Shown in pieces: positions 1 through 8,118 of a DNA stretch of 63,653 nt. A model generated the notes under the pieces. That model was not told where the DNA came from. It did not search any database and was given only the letters and a program-made list of their open reading frames with translations. A program made the position numbers and the translations under genes. Location of the stretch: assembly GCA_009838965.1 (NCBI GenBank), contig VXQP01000020.1, positions 1 to 63,653 of the forward strand. The letters are read 5' to 3'. Within the stretch, counting starts at the first letter, position 1. Each line of letters begins with the position of its first letter. This stretch comes from Chloroflexota bacterium (GTDB lineage: Bacteria; Chloroflexota; Dehalococcoidia; Lucifugimonadales; Australimonadaceae).

Positions 1-282
1 CCGACACCCACTCCCACACCTACCGCAACACCGACACCCACGCCTGAGCCTCCGTCCGCCGCGGGCGGCGGCATCAAGGGAAGCGACCTCTTCGCTCTGC
101 TCCCCGAGGACGAGCTCACCTGCCTCAAGGAGACCGCGGGGGAAGCGATGTTCGCGATGGCCCAGGAGATGACCATCACGATGGAACTGGCCAACGACCC
201 GGCCGGCGCCTTCATGTTCCAATGCGTTTCCGAGGAGAGCCTCGCGAAGCTCGCCGCCGCCATCGTGGCCGCCGGAGGTTGA
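1..282 (+). CDS. C-terminal part of a Pro-Thr-rich lipoprotein-like protein (5' end outside window)
   Basis: The reading frame is open from the first base and stops with TGA at 280-282. It begins with a PTPTPTPTATPTPTPEPP linker of the kind that follows the lipobox in other lipoproteins of this window (3062-3844, 4587-5858, 27871-29118). About 70 residues of globular sequence follow, with two cysteines (LTCLKE and FQCVSE) that could form a disulfide. The signal peptide and lipobox would lie upstream of the window. The stop is 4 bases before the next ATG, so it probably shares a transcript with the amidohydrolase. I do not recognise the C-terminal domain. Confidence 0.7.
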   Translation, partial: PTPTPTPTATPTPTPEPPSAAGGGIKGSDLFALLPEDELTCLKETAGEAMFAMAQEMTITMELANDPAGAFMFQCVSEESLAKLAAAIVAAGG

Positions 283-286
283 CGAC

Positions 287-1378
287 ATGGACCGCACGAC
301 GTTCCGGGCGATAGACGGCGACGGCCACATCCGCGAGCCCGACGCCGAGATCTGGAAGTACCTCGACGAGCCGTACGGCTCGTCCGAAATCACGCTCAAC
401 TACCCGTTCTTTCCCTCGCTGGACGGCTTCCAGCGAGGCGCCTTCGGCGCGGCGGCCGGCGCCCACAAGCGCAGGGAGGGTGTCATCGACGCCGGCGCCT
501 GGCAGCGGCTCCTCGACGAGATCGGCCTCGACTACGCCGTCCTCTACCCCACCGCGGGGCTGGGCGTCGGCATGATCCAGGACCCGGACTGGGCCGTCGC
601 CGTCTGCCGCGGCTACAACAGCTGGCTCGACGCCGCCTACCGCCGGGTCGACCCCCGCCTCGTGGGCGTCGCGCTGCTCCCGCTGCAGGACGTCGACGCA
701 GCCGTGAAGGAGCTGCGCCGCAGCGTCACCGAGCTCGGCATGGTCGGCGGCATGCTCCCGGCCAACAGCGCCAACATGGGCGTCCGCAGCCCCCTCGGCG
801 ACGAGCTGTTCTGGCCCCTCTACGAGGAGGCGCAGCGGCTGGACGTCCCCCTCGCCGTCCACGGCGCGCCGTCGGTCGGCCTCGGCATCGACTTCAACCG
901 CAGCGTCACGTTCGCCAACGTGCTGGAGCACCCGCTCTCCGTCATGATCCAGCTCACCAGCATGTTCCTGGAGGGCGTCTTCGACGAGTTCCCCGACCTC
1001 CGCATCGCCTACCTCGAGGCCAACACCGTCTGGATGCCCTACATGATGGACCGCATGTCCGGCAAGAAGCGGCGCGGACGCACCGACTCCGCCGACCTCA
1101 TGCACAGTGGACGTGTGCTCGTCAGCGTGGAGGGCGCCGACCCCGGCCTCCCCTACGCCGTCGACCGCCTCGGCGAGGACGCCATCATCTACGCGACCGA
1201 CTACCCGCACGAGACGAAGGAGCGGGTCGCCGAGGAATTGGACGAGGCGCTCGCCCGCACCGACCTGCCGGAGAGCACGCTGCGCAAGATCTACCGGGAC
1301 AACGCCGTCCGCCTCTACAACTGGCAGGGCCCCAAGGGGGAGGCGGCCACACAGCCCGCGGCAACCGCAACCGCGTAG
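287..1378 (+). CDS. Amidohydrolase-2 family metal-dependent hydrolase/decarboxylase
   Basis: This 363-residue protein has the shape of the amidohydrolase-2 (ACMSD/gamma-resorcylate decarboxylase-like) TIM-barrel family. An N-terminal metal motif reads DGDGH (D10-H14). A His stands in the central LAVHGAP segment, and the C-terminal ATDYPHE motif carries the catalytic Asp. Members hydrolyse or non-oxidatively decarboxylate cyclic and aromatic acids in the cytosol; the substrate cannot be read from the sequence. It starts 4 bases after the preceding stop and is followed after 16 bases by the transglutaminase-like gene, so the three look co-transcribed. Two further members of the family lie at 11480-12523 and 33901-35016. 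Confidence 0.88.
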   Translation: MDRTTFRAIDGDGHIREPDAEIWKYLDEPYGSSEITLNYPFFPSLDGFQRGAFGAAAGAHKRREGVIDAGAWQRLLDEIGLDYAVLYPTAGLGVGMIQDPDWAVAVCRGYNSWLDAAYRRVDPRLVGVALLPLQDVDAAVKELRRSVTELGMVGGMLPANSANMGVRSPLGDELFWPLYEEAQRLDVPLAVHGAPSVGLGIDFNRSVTFANVLEHPLSVMIQLTSMFLEGVFDEFPDLRIAYLEANTVWMPYMMDRMSGKKRRGRTDSADLMHSGRVLVSVEGADPGLPYAVDRLGEDAIIYATDYPHETKERVAEELDEALARTDLPESTLRKIYRDNAVRLYNWQGPKGEAATQPAATATA

Positions 1379-1394
1379 GTCATACCGGAGTCCC

Positions 1395-2261
1395 ATGGAA
1401 GCCGGCGCACTCCCCGACACCGCACCGGACGCCGAAGCCACCGTCCGTTACACCTACCGGGCGCACTACGCCTACGGCCACGAGGTGACCCGCAACGAGA
1501 ACGTCTTCCGCATCATCCCCCGCGTGGACGGCGCGCAGCGCAACGCCTCCTGGGAGGTCCGCATCACGCCGGACGGAGCGCGGGACGAGCATCACGACGC
1601 GTTCGGCAACCTCGTCCTCCGCTCGCTCGTCACACAGCCCCACCGCGAGATGGACGTGGAGGCAGCCGGCTCCGTGGCCGTCCGGCTTGCGCAGGAGCCG
1701 GTGACCGACCTCCGGATGGAGGTCTACCGCCAGAGGCTCCTCCACAGCGACGTCTATCTCGCGAAGTCGGTGCTCGTGGACCCCGCCGCGCTCGCCGACC
1801 ATGCCAGGACTGCTGCGGGCGGCGCGGTGTCGCTGCTGCAGGTCGTCGAGTCCGTCACCGCCTGGCTGCAGCGCCATATCGTCTACGAGCGCGGCTACAC
1901 CTCCGTCTTCACCACGGCGGAGGAGGCCGTCGCACGGGGGCACGGCGTTTGCCAGGACTACGCCCACGCGGCCATCGGCCTGCTGCGCGCCCTCGGCATC
2001 CCCGCGCGCTACGTCTCCGGCCTGCTCGCCACACAGGTGGGCGAGACCCACGCGTGGATCGAGTTCTTCCACCCGGACCACGGCTGGGTCGCCACCGACC
2101 CCACGAGGGCGCGGGTGCTCGCGGACCCCCGGGAGCTGCTCACGTTCGCCGTCGGACGCGACTACAACGACGCCCGCCCCAGCATCGGCTCGTTCGAGCC
2201 GCCCGGCCAGGGCGGGCTGGTGTCGATAGAAGCCAGCGTCCAACTGCCGGAGGATGCGTAA
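1395..2261 (+). CDS. Transglutaminase-like cysteine peptidase family protein
   Basis: The 288-residue protein has an N-terminal beta-rich domain (residues ~15-140, as in bacterial transglutaminase N-terminal regions) and then the transglutaminase-like core. The catalytic triad is visible as Cys186 in GHGVCQDYAH, His219 in GETHAWIEF and Asp235 in VATDPT. There is no signal peptide, so it is probably cytoplasmic. Such proteins act as peptidases or amidases more often than as crosslinkers. I chose the ATG at 1395 rather than upstream in-frame codons inside the amidohydrolase gene, because GGAG lies 6 bases before it and the family similarity begins just after it (YTYRAHYAY). The gene ends at a REP-like double hairpin. 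Confidence 0.85.
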   Translation: MEAGALPDTAPDAEATVRYTYRAHYAYGHEVTRNENVFRIIPRVDGAQRNASWEVRITPDGARDEHHDAFGNLVLRSLVTQPHREMDVEAAGSVAVRLAQEPVTDLRMEVYRQRLLHSDVYLAKSVLVDPAALADHARTAAGGAVSLLQVVESVTAWLQRHIVYERGYTSVFTTAEEAVARGHGVCQDYAHAAIGLLRALGIPARYVSGLLATQVGETHAWIEFFHPDHGWVATDPTRARVLADPRELLTFAVGRDYNDARPSIGSFEPPGQGGLVSIEASVQLPEDA

Positions 2262-2265
2262 GCAT

Positions 2266-2333
2266 CGTCATTCCCGCGCAGGCGGGAATCTCGCAGCCCA
2301 CCAGGCGAGGTTCCTGCCTCCGCAGGAACGACG
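2266..2333. repeat. REP-like composite palindrome between convergent genes
   Basis: Two hairpins stand side by side. The first is ATTCCCGC-gcag-GCGGGAAT (about 2270-2289). The second is GTTCCTGC-ctc-GCAGGAAC (about 2310-2329). The flanks CGTC...GACG make the whole 68-bp unit an imperfect inverted repeat. ATTCCCGC...GCGGGAAT cores are typical of dispersed REP/MITE-type repeats in many bacteria. It lies exactly between the stops of the convergent transglutaminase and yhhQ genes, so it could also act as a bidirectional terminator. No second full copy is obvious in this window. Confidence 0.7.
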
Positions 2334-2345
2334 GAGTCTCGCAGG

Positions 2346-2972
2346 CTACGCCTGCACCGACTGCTTGCCCTCGATGCGCCGCACGAAACCGACCAGCGCG
2401 TAGATGAGCGGCGTGTCCAGCGCGGCGATGCCCAGCTTGATGACGTACTGCACGTAGATGAGCTCCCACAGCACGCCGCCCGGCACCGTCCCCGCGAACG
2501 CGATGGAGACGAAGACCGCGGAGTCCAGCGCCTGCGACACCATCGTGGAGCCGTTGTTCCGCAGCCAGAGGTGCTTGTCCTTCGTCACCTTCTTGATGAT
2601 ATGGAAGAGGATGACGTCGTTGTTCTGGGAGATGAGGTAGGCGACCATCGACGCCAGCACGATGCGCGGCACCGAGCCGAGGATGTCGTCGTACGCTCCC
2701 TGCCCCTCCCAGAACGAGGCGGCGGGGATGATGCCGCCGACGTAGGTGAGCAGCACAACCAGCAGGCTCAACGCGAACCCCGTCCAGACGACGATGGCAA
2801 CGGTGCGCCTGCCGTACACCTCGGAGATGGTGTCGGTGACGAGGAAGGTCAGCGGGTAGGCGATGAAGCTGACGGATACTTCCCAACGACCCAGCGAAAC
2901 GATCTTGACCGCGATGATGTTGGCCACGACCAGGAACGTCGTGAAGGCCATAGCGAGCACTGCCAGCGGCAT
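2346..2972 (-). CDS. yhhQ: Queuosine precursor transporter, YhhQ/Vut_1 family
   Basis: This 208-residue integral membrane protein has about six hydrophobic segments. Features typical of the YhhQ (DUF165) family include the YPLTFLVTDTISEVYGRR segment and SQNNDVILFHIIKK. The length is close to E. coli YhhQ (about 221). The family imports queuosine precursors (preQ0/preQ1) across the inner membrane for tRNA wobble modification. The start at 2972 is supported by GGGAGG seven bases upstream; the open frame continues further but lacks family sequence. No queuosine biosynthesis gene is adjacent, which fits a salvage role. It lies downstream of the ricin-B lipoprotein with a 90-bp gap. Confidence 0.88.
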   Translation of the reverse strand: MPLAVLAMAFTTFLVVANIIAVKIVSLGRWEVSVSFIAYPLTFLVTDTISEVYGRRTVAIVVWTGFALSLLVVLLTYVGGIIPAASFWEGQGAYDDILGSVPRIVLASMVAYLISQNNDVILFHIIKKVTKDKHLWLRNNGSTMVSQALDSAVFVSIAFAGTVPGGVLWELIYVQYVIKLGIAALDTPLIYALVGFVRRIEGKQSVQA

Positions 2973-3061
2973 CTTGTCCTCCCATCGGGACGTCGTTCGT
3001 CCAGACAGGGGGGAGTATATGCGTCTATCGCCCGACGATACCCTTGGAGTTTCAGCCGATT

Positions 3062-3844
3062 TCACGCGCCGGGGCTCGGCCCCGGAAAGACCCACTGCGA
3101 CAGGGCAGGTTCGGCCTCCGAACAGGGCACCATGAGCAGGTCCCGCCTGACGTGGCTGCGTCCGCCCGTCGGCTCGCCGTCGCCTCCCGCCACAGCCAGG
3201 CACATCCCATCGCCGCCCAGCCGAAGCGTGCCGTCCTCGCCGTACGTGAACCGCTGCGTCGGCGACTCCGAGCACGGCCGCACGTAGAGGCTCGTCCCGT
3301 CCGCCTCGATGCAGCGGTCGTGCTCGACCAGGTAGAGCCGCCCCTCGGAAGGCCGGTTGAACGCGAACATCTCGTCATCCGCGCCCGGCTTGCAGGTGTG
3401 CGCCTGCAGCGGGCGGTCCAGGCCCAGGCTGGCCCCGAAGCCTGCAACGTCGACGCAGTAGAACTCCGGCTCGTCCAGCGGGTCCGCCAGCATCACGAGG
3501 GTCTCAGACGGCACGACATCGTCCACGGGCGCCGCAGCGGTCGGGGTTGGTCCCGGCGTGGGCGCCGGCACGGACGTGGGAGTGGCTGTGGCCTGCGAGG
3601 TTGCCGTCGGCGCGGGCAAGGATGTGGCGGCTGGCTCCGGCGTAGCAGTGGGTACAGGCACAGGGGTCGCGGTTGGCGGAGGCGTTGCAGTGGGCTCGGG
3701 AGCAGCGGTAGGAGTCGCAGTGCGTTCAGGTATCGGCGTTGGTGCAGCTGTGGGCCGGGGTTCGGCGGCGCACGCAGCCAGCGTTGCGACAGCCGCCAGA
3801 CAGGCCATCAGAGCCACCAACGCAGTCCACCGCATACGGCTCAC
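3062..3844 (-). CDS. Pro-Thr-linker lipoprotein with ricin-B-type (QxW) lectin-like domain
   Basis: The 260-residue protein has a signal peptide with a lipobox (ATLAAC, Cys at about residue 25), a ~70-residue Ala/Pro/Thr linker, and a C-terminal domain of ~130 residues resembling a ricin B beta-trefoil. The visible repeats are CIEADG..., LYVRPC, TQRFTYG..GTLRL, CLAVAGG, LMVPC and SQWVF. Such domains bind sugars or simply pack as beta-trefoils, here displayed on the outer face of the membrane. Translation probably starts at a GTG overlapping the stop of the upstream GNAT gene (GTGA overlap, 3841-3844), implying translational coupling. An ATG at 3835 is the alternative start. No catalytic domain is attached. 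Confidence 0.75.
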   Translation of the reverse strand: MSRMRWTALVALMACLAAVATLAACAAEPRPTAAPTPIPERTATPTAAPEPTATPPPTATPVPVPTATPEPAATSLPAPTATSQATATPTSVPAPTPGPTPTAAAPVDDVVPSETLVMLADPLDEPEFYCVDVAGFGASLGLDRPLQAHTCKPGADDEMFAFNRPSEGRLYLVEHDRCIEADGTSLYVRPCSESPTQRFTYGEDGTLRLGGDGMCLAVAGGDGEPTGGRSHVRRDLLMVPCSEAEPALSQWVFPGPSPGA

Positions 3845-4389
3845 GCCTGCCCTTCGTCGGGGGCGAATGCGTCGAACTCAGGTGCGAAGCGGACGGCGCC
3901 TGTGATCTGTTCCAGCGCGCCCTGCCGGAGCTCGATCGCCTGGAACGCAGGCCCGCCCCCGTAGGGATCCGTCAGCCCGTAGTCGCTCGCCGGAACGAAT
4001 CCGAACCGCCCGTAGTAGCCGGGGTCGCCCAGCAGGACGACGCCGTCGCAACCCTGCAGTCGGCACTGAGCCAGTCCTTCCCGCACGAGGCGCGACCCGA
4101 TGCCCCGGTCCTGCTGGTCCGGCAACACGCCGATCGGCCCCAGCGCCACCCAGCGCGAGCCCACAGGAGAGGATTCGACGGTTACCGGAGAGAACAACAC
4201 GTGCCCGACGACCTGCCCTGCGGCGACGGCAACCAGCGACAGCACTACACTGTTCGAGGCGCGAAGCATGTCAACGACCTTCGCTTCGTCCTCCTCACTG
4301 AACGCCTGCTCCTGCACGCGCCAGATGGCCGGAGCGTCACCCGCGGATTCCTGCCGTATCTCCATTGCCTCCACCGGTGAGTCGCTCAT
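3841..4389 (-). CDS. GNAT family N-acetyltransferase (YhbS-like)
   Basis: The 182-residue GNAT-fold protein shows the acetyl-CoA loop in GVLPDQQDRGIGSRLVREGL (R/Q-x-x-G-x-G/A motif). LLGDPGYYGRFGFVPA follows, which is characteristic of the YhbS-like N-acetyltransferase subgroup. The acceptor substrate is unknown. I chose the ATG at 4389: a TATGAT -10-like hexamer ends only 6 bases before it, which suggests a leaderless or near-leaderless transcript. The internal ATG at 4365 (MEIRQES) is the alternative start. Its stop overlaps the GTG of the lectin-like lipoprotein by 4 bases, so the two are probably one transcription unit. Confidence 0.85.
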   Translation of the reverse strand: MSDSPVEAMEIRQESAGDAPAIWRVQEQAFSEEDEAKVVDMLRASNSVVLSLVAVAAGQVVGHVLFSPVTVESSPVGSRWVALGPIGVLPDQQDRGIGSRLVREGLAQCRLQGCDGVVLLGDPGYYGRFGFVPASDYGLTDPYGGGPAFQAIELRQGALEQITGAVRFAPEFDAFAPDEGQA

Positions 4390-4395
4390 ACGAGC

Positions 4396-4401
4396 ATCAT
4401 A
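4396..4401 (-). promoter_or_regulatory. -10 hexamer close to the GNAT start codon
   Basis: On the minus strand the sequence reads TATGAT, then six bases, then the ATG at 4389. A transcription start about 7 bases after the hexamer would fall on or next to the start codon. No convincing -35 box is seen at 16-18 bases. Confidence 0.45.
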
Positions 4402-4586
4402 CCCGGCGCGTACCGTCGGAACGGCGCATTGCGCTATTGTGTCCTGTGATAGGATGACAGGTGCGTTTCCATTCATCGACAGGGGAGTTCGTTCCGAAAA
4501 CAGGCAGTATCGAGAGGACTGGCTGCGCCCGCCGGTCGAGCGTGAGAGTGACCGTGCAGAGGATAGACGCTACGAGGAGGTCTTCG

Positions 4587-5858
4587 ATGCGGCTTCTCAG
4601 ACTCACGACCATCCTGACGATCTTGTCAGCCACGCTGCTCATGGCCGGCGCATGTGGTTCCGAAGAGCCCACGGCCACACCGAGACCCGAGCCCACGCCG
4701 ACACCGCCTCCCGCAGCGCCGCAGCCGGAGCCGACGCCCACCACCGAGGCGATGATGCCGAAGGACGACCCCACGCCGACGCCAACGCTCGCGCCGGGTC
4801 AGCCAACGCCCACCCCCGCTCCTCCCCCGGCAACTCCCACGGCCACACCTGTCCCGCCTCCGTCGTTCAACCCTGAAACCTACCTCGCGGGCAAGACCGT
4901 CCGGGTCATCGTCGGCTGGGACCCCGCAACGTCGTCCGACCTGCAGGCGCGATACATCGCGAGCGAACTGCCCAGGTTCATGGAAGGCAGCCCGCGGATG
5001 ATCGTTACCAACAAGCCGGGCGCAAGCTCCATCATCGCCAACAACTTCATGGCGAAGGCAGAGCCGGACGGACTCATTATCTTCTGGGGCGTCGGCGGCC
5101 AGCCGACCAGCCAGCTAACTCGAGCGGATGAGACCGAGTATGAGTTCGACAAGTTCGTGCGCATCGGCACCTTCGAGAACCGGCCCGCCGCCTGGTATAT
5201 ATCGGGAGACGCCCCCTACGACCGCATCCAGGACGCCATGGGCGGCACCGAGGAGTTCACCTACGGCACGACCACCTTCAGCGCCACCGTCGAGTTGATG
5301 AGGCAGGCGCTCAACCTGCCGGTGCGCCAGGTGCTCGGCATCCAGGGAGGCACCACTGGCTTCCTGCTCGCGTTCGACCGCGGCGACGTCGACAGCATGA
5401 TCAGCGGCAGCGGCTGGTACCGCATCGCCCGCGACCGTCCGGGCTGGTTCACCGACGGCTACATCGAACCGTTCGCCATCATCGCCGACCCGACCACGCG
5501 ACTCCAGTTCAACGGCGAGATCGAGCCACCGGACGACCTCGTCAACGTGCGCTCACTGATGAGCGAGGAACACGTCCGCGACTTCGAGATCCTCACCGCC
5601 ACCGATGGCGCGCTCTACCGCACCGGCTTCCTTCCGCCGGGCACGCCACACGAGGTCCGCAATCTCTTCTCCGACGCGCTGGTGCGGGCATTCGAGGACG
5701 CCGCGTTCATAGACGGTCTGACCAAGCTCATGGGCAGGGCCCCCGACGAACTGATCCCCGGTCCGGAGCTGGATGAAATCGCGCAGTCCTTCAGCGTCAG
5801 CGACCTCGACGGCGCCTACCAGAGGTGGGACCCGAACTACGAGTCGCCGCTCAACTAG
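4587..5858 (+). CDS. tctC: TctC/Bug-family tripartite tricarboxylate transporter substrate-binding lipoprotein
   Basis: The 423-residue precursor has a signal peptide ending in a lipobox (LLMAGAC) and a ~65-residue Pro/Thr linker. The Bug-type binding domain begins at FNPETYLAGKTVRVIVGW. Its NKPGASSIIANNFMAKAEPDG segment is the TctC/Bug signature, where the ligand carboxylate is bound. The family captures small carboxylates outside the membrane and delivers them to TctA/TctB. The ATG at 4587 has a strong GAGGAGG seven bases upstream; the frame upstream of it is not part of the protein. The gene faces the fused TctA-TctB permease (5926-8040), with which it presumably works although it is transcribed in the opposite direction. 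Confidence 0.9.
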   Translation: MRLLRLTTILTILSATLLMAGACGSEEPTATPRPEPTPTPPPAAPQPEPTPTTEAMMPKDDPTPTPTLAPGQPTPTPAPPPATPTATPVPPPSFNPETYLAGKTVRVIVGWDPATSSDLQARYIASELPRFMEGSPRMIVTNKPGASSIIANNFMAKAEPDGLIIFWGVGGQPTSQLTRADETEYEFDKFVRIGTFENRPAAWYISGDAPYDRIQDAMGGTEEFTYGTTTFSATVELMRQALNLPVRQVLGIQGGTTGFLLAFDRGDVDSMISGSGWYRIARDRPGWFTDGYIEPFAIIADPTTRLQFNGEIEPPDDLVNVRSLMSEEHVRDFEILTATDGALYRTGFLPPGTPHEVRNLFSDALVRAFEDAAFIDGLTKLMGRAPDELIPGPELDEIAQSFSVSDLDGAYQRWDPNYESPLN

Positions 5859-5885
5859 CGCGAGCCTGAGCGAAGCGTCGAGACA

Positions 5886-5916
5886 AGCGGGGGCGGGATC
5901 GAATCCCGCCCCCGCT
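5886..5916. terminator. Bidirectional hairpin terminator between tctC and tctAB
   Basis: A perfect 14-bp stem (AGCGGGGGCGGGAT at 5886-5899 paired with 5903-5916) closes a 3-base loop. It sits between the converging stops of tctC and the TctA-TctB fusion. There is no long T tract on either side, so it may work partly by stopping convergent polymerases. Confidence 0.75.
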
Positions 5917-5925
5917 CGTGTTCAT

Positions 5926-8040
5926 CTACGCCAGCCCCAGCCACCTCAGGACGAAGCGGTCGGGCCAGATGACGTGCAGGAAGTTGTCCAGCACGACGAA
6001 CGCGACGAAGGCGGCGAAGCCGGCGGGGATGAGCGACCATAGCCGCCTCTTCCCCTGCCAGGGAAGGTTCAGGTTGATGAACACCAGAGGATAGAGCACC
6101 GCCGCGTACTTGAACCCGATCGTCCCCGCAAGCAGCATGAACACGCCTATCCAGGCGATGATCCGCAGCAGGGCCCGCGCCGCCTGGAAATCGTTCCCCG
6201 TCCGCATGCCGATGTCGAACACCGGCGCGTTGCCACCGCGAGCGCTGAGCAGGGTGGTTGCCACAATCCCCAGCAGCACGACCAGGAACGCCGAACCAGC
6301 CCATATCGGCAGGAGTTTCGCCTCACGCTGGTTGTAACCGATCGCCTCAGGCAACACGACCAACGCCGTCCAGCCGCCGAGGACCAGCAGCATCGCGAAC
6401 TCCCACCGCCAATAGCGAGCGAACGTGCTCCAGATAGTCGAAGGTTGAGCAACCGCCACGCTGCTGTCTGTAGCGGCGGGCGCGGATGCGGCCTCGCGAA
6501 CGTCCGTAGCCTCAGCATCAGGACCCTGCAAGCCTGCTTCGGTTGCGGCCTCTGAGAACTCACGGGAAGCGCGGCCCATCACCCACCACAGGTAGGAGGC
6601 GAACAACACCGCCAGCACGAGGATGGTGATGGCATAGGGGCGCGAGAAGACATAGGTGAACCCGCCCAGAGAGAGCGACGTGAAGACGTTGTGCTCGATC
6701 ACCGGACCAAGGATGAAGCCGAGCAGGAACGGCGCCCTCGGCCAGCCGTGCCACTTCATGCTCAGCCCCAGCGCTCCGACCGCGAGCACCACCATGATGT
6801 CGCCCAGGTGAAGCGTGGCCTGGAACGCCCCGAGGAACATGATGGGGAGCATCATCCCCGCAACGAAGGTGTACGGTACCTGGGTAAGCCGGGCGACCTG
6901 GGAGCCTATCGCGATGGCGACCACCATGCTGAGCACGTTGCCGATCCCGATGGCGAGCACCAGGCCCATCGTGATGTCGAGGTTCGTGGTCAGCATCGGC
7001 ACGCCGGGTGCGACGCCGTAGGAGATGAGCGCCACCAGCATCATCGCCCAGCCCACGCCGCCCGGTATCCCGAACGCCAGCGTCGGGATCGCCTGTCCCG
7101 CCTCCTTCGCGGCCTGTGCCGATTCGGTGAACAGGACGCCGTCCAGGCTGCCCTTGCCGAACTGCGACTTGTCCTTGGCGAACAGGATGCCGAAGGCGTA
7201 CGACAGCCACTCCACGACCGCCGAGCCGATGCCCGGAACCGCGCCCAGGAAGACACCGAAGAGGCTCTGCCGCGGGATGGTCCGCCAGCGCTTCAAGCCC
7301 TCCTTCATACCTATCCAGATCTCACGGTTGGAGACCTCGCCCGTCGAAGCGATGGGCCGCCTGCTCGCGGCAAGGTCGATGATCTCCGGCAGCGCGAAGA
7401 TGCCCAGCACGGTGGGGATGAGCGGCAGCCCGTCGATGAGGTACGCAGAGTTGAAGTTGAACCGGTCTATGGCGGTAAGCGCAGCCGTCCCGATGGTGGA
7501 CATGAGCACGCCCAGAATCGCGGCGGCGAGCCCGCGCAGCAGCGAGCCCCGCACGACCATGACCACCATCGCCACGCCGAGCAGCGCCATCGCCGCTATC
7601 TCAGCGTACGAGAACCGCACGATCAGGGGTTTGATGAACGGCAACGCGATGATGAGCGCGATAGCCCCAATGACGCCGCCAATGGCGGAAACGACGTAGG
7701 TCGCGCCGATCACCCGTGCGCCGAACCCGCGCCGCGCCAGCTGGTGCCCCTCCAGGAAGTCCACCGTGGACGAAGGGCCGGGGTAGCCCAGCAGCACCGC
7801 CGGAATGATGTCCACCGACTGCCCGAGCGCAATCATCGCCCCGACGAAGATGAGACCGATCGTGGGGTCTACACTGAGGATGAGGAACGGCAGCAGCAGA
7901 GCTATGGTCGTGGTGCCGCCGACTCCGGGTATCAGGCCGATCGGGCCTGCGATGAGCATGGCGAGGAGCAGCGCACCCCAGAACCCGGGGCTTATCAGCA
8001 GGTTACCGACGATAGGGACGGAATCGGCCAGGAGCTCCAA
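5926..8040 (-). CDS. tctA: Fused TctA-TctB tripartite tricarboxylate transporter permease
   Basis: The 704-residue membrane protein has two parts. Residues 1 to ~490 are a full TctA large permease; GLIPGVGGTTTIALLLPF and the later FGVFLGAVPGIGSAVVEW carry the paired Gly-Pro-Gly motifs of the two TctA halves. An Ala/Asp-rich hydrophilic linker (~495-535) follows. The last ~165 residues have four hydrophobic segments, as expected for TctB, the small subunit. In most operons tctA and tctB are separate genes. The product should be a cation-driven importer of carboxylates paired with the TctC lipoprotein encoded convergently at 4587-5858. A strong terminator separates it from the dioxygenase genes upstream. 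Confidence 0.9.
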   Translation of the reverse strand: MELLADSVPIVGNLLISPGFWGALLLAMLIAGPIGLIPGVGGTTTIALLLPFLILSVDPTIGLIFVGAMIALGQSVDIIPAVLLGYPGPSSTVDFLEGHQLARRGFGARVIGATYVVSAIGGVIGAIALIIALPFIKPLIVRFSYAEIAAMALLGVAMVVMVVRGSLLRGLAAAILGVLMSTIGTAALTAIDRFNFNSAYLIDGLPLIPTVLGIFALPEIIDLAASRRPIASTGEVSNREIWIGMKEGLKRWRTIPRQSLFGVFLGAVPGIGSAVVEWLSYAFGILFAKDKSQFGKGSLDGVLFTESAQAAKEAGQAIPTLAFGIPGGVGWAMMLVALISYGVAPGVPMLTTNLDITMGLVLAIGIGNVLSMVVAIAIGSQVARLTQVPYTFVAGMMLPIMFLGAFQATLHLGDIMVVLAVGALGLSMKWHGWPRAPFLLGFILGPVIEHNVFTSLSLGGFTYVFSRPYAITILVLAVLFASYLWWVMGRASREFSEAATEAGLQGPDAEATDVREAASAPAATDSSVAVAQPSTIWSTFARYWRWEFAMLLVLGGWTALVVLPEAIGYNQREAKLLPIWAGSAFLVVLLGIVATTLLSARGGNAPVFDIGMRTGNDFQAARALLRIIAWIGVFMLLAGTIGFKYAAVLYPLVFINLNLPWQGKRRLWSLIPAGFAAFVAFVVLDNFLHVIWPDRFVLRWLGLA

Positions 8041-8067
8041 GGCATGCCCTCCCGCGCCTTAACATCA

Positions 8068-8106
8068 AAGAGCGAGCCGCCCGTTGACTCCGCGCGGCTC
8101 GCTCTT
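8068..8106 (-). terminator. Rho-independent terminator of the ring-hydroxylating dioxygenase genes
   Basis: A perfect 13-bp stem (AAGAGCGAGCCGC at 8068-8080 paired with 8094-8106) has a 13-base loop. In the minus-strand transcript it is followed by UUUGAUGUU. It lies 12 bases beyond the stop of the dioxygenase beta subunit and before the tctAB start, so it separates the two units. Confidence 0.8.
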
Positions 8107-8118
8107 CCCACATGCCGA

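Noticed and set aside
212-1441. 409-residue open frame on the minus strand over the first amidohydrolase gene
   Set aside because: The plus-strand frame has amidohydrolase motifs; the minus frame has none and shows the Val/Asp/Gly-rich bias of an antisense shadow.
3558-3905. Gly-Val-rich repeat protein on the plus strand
   Set aside because: It is the complement of the Ala/Pro/Thr linker of the ricin-B lipoprotein; the repetition comes from the linker codons.
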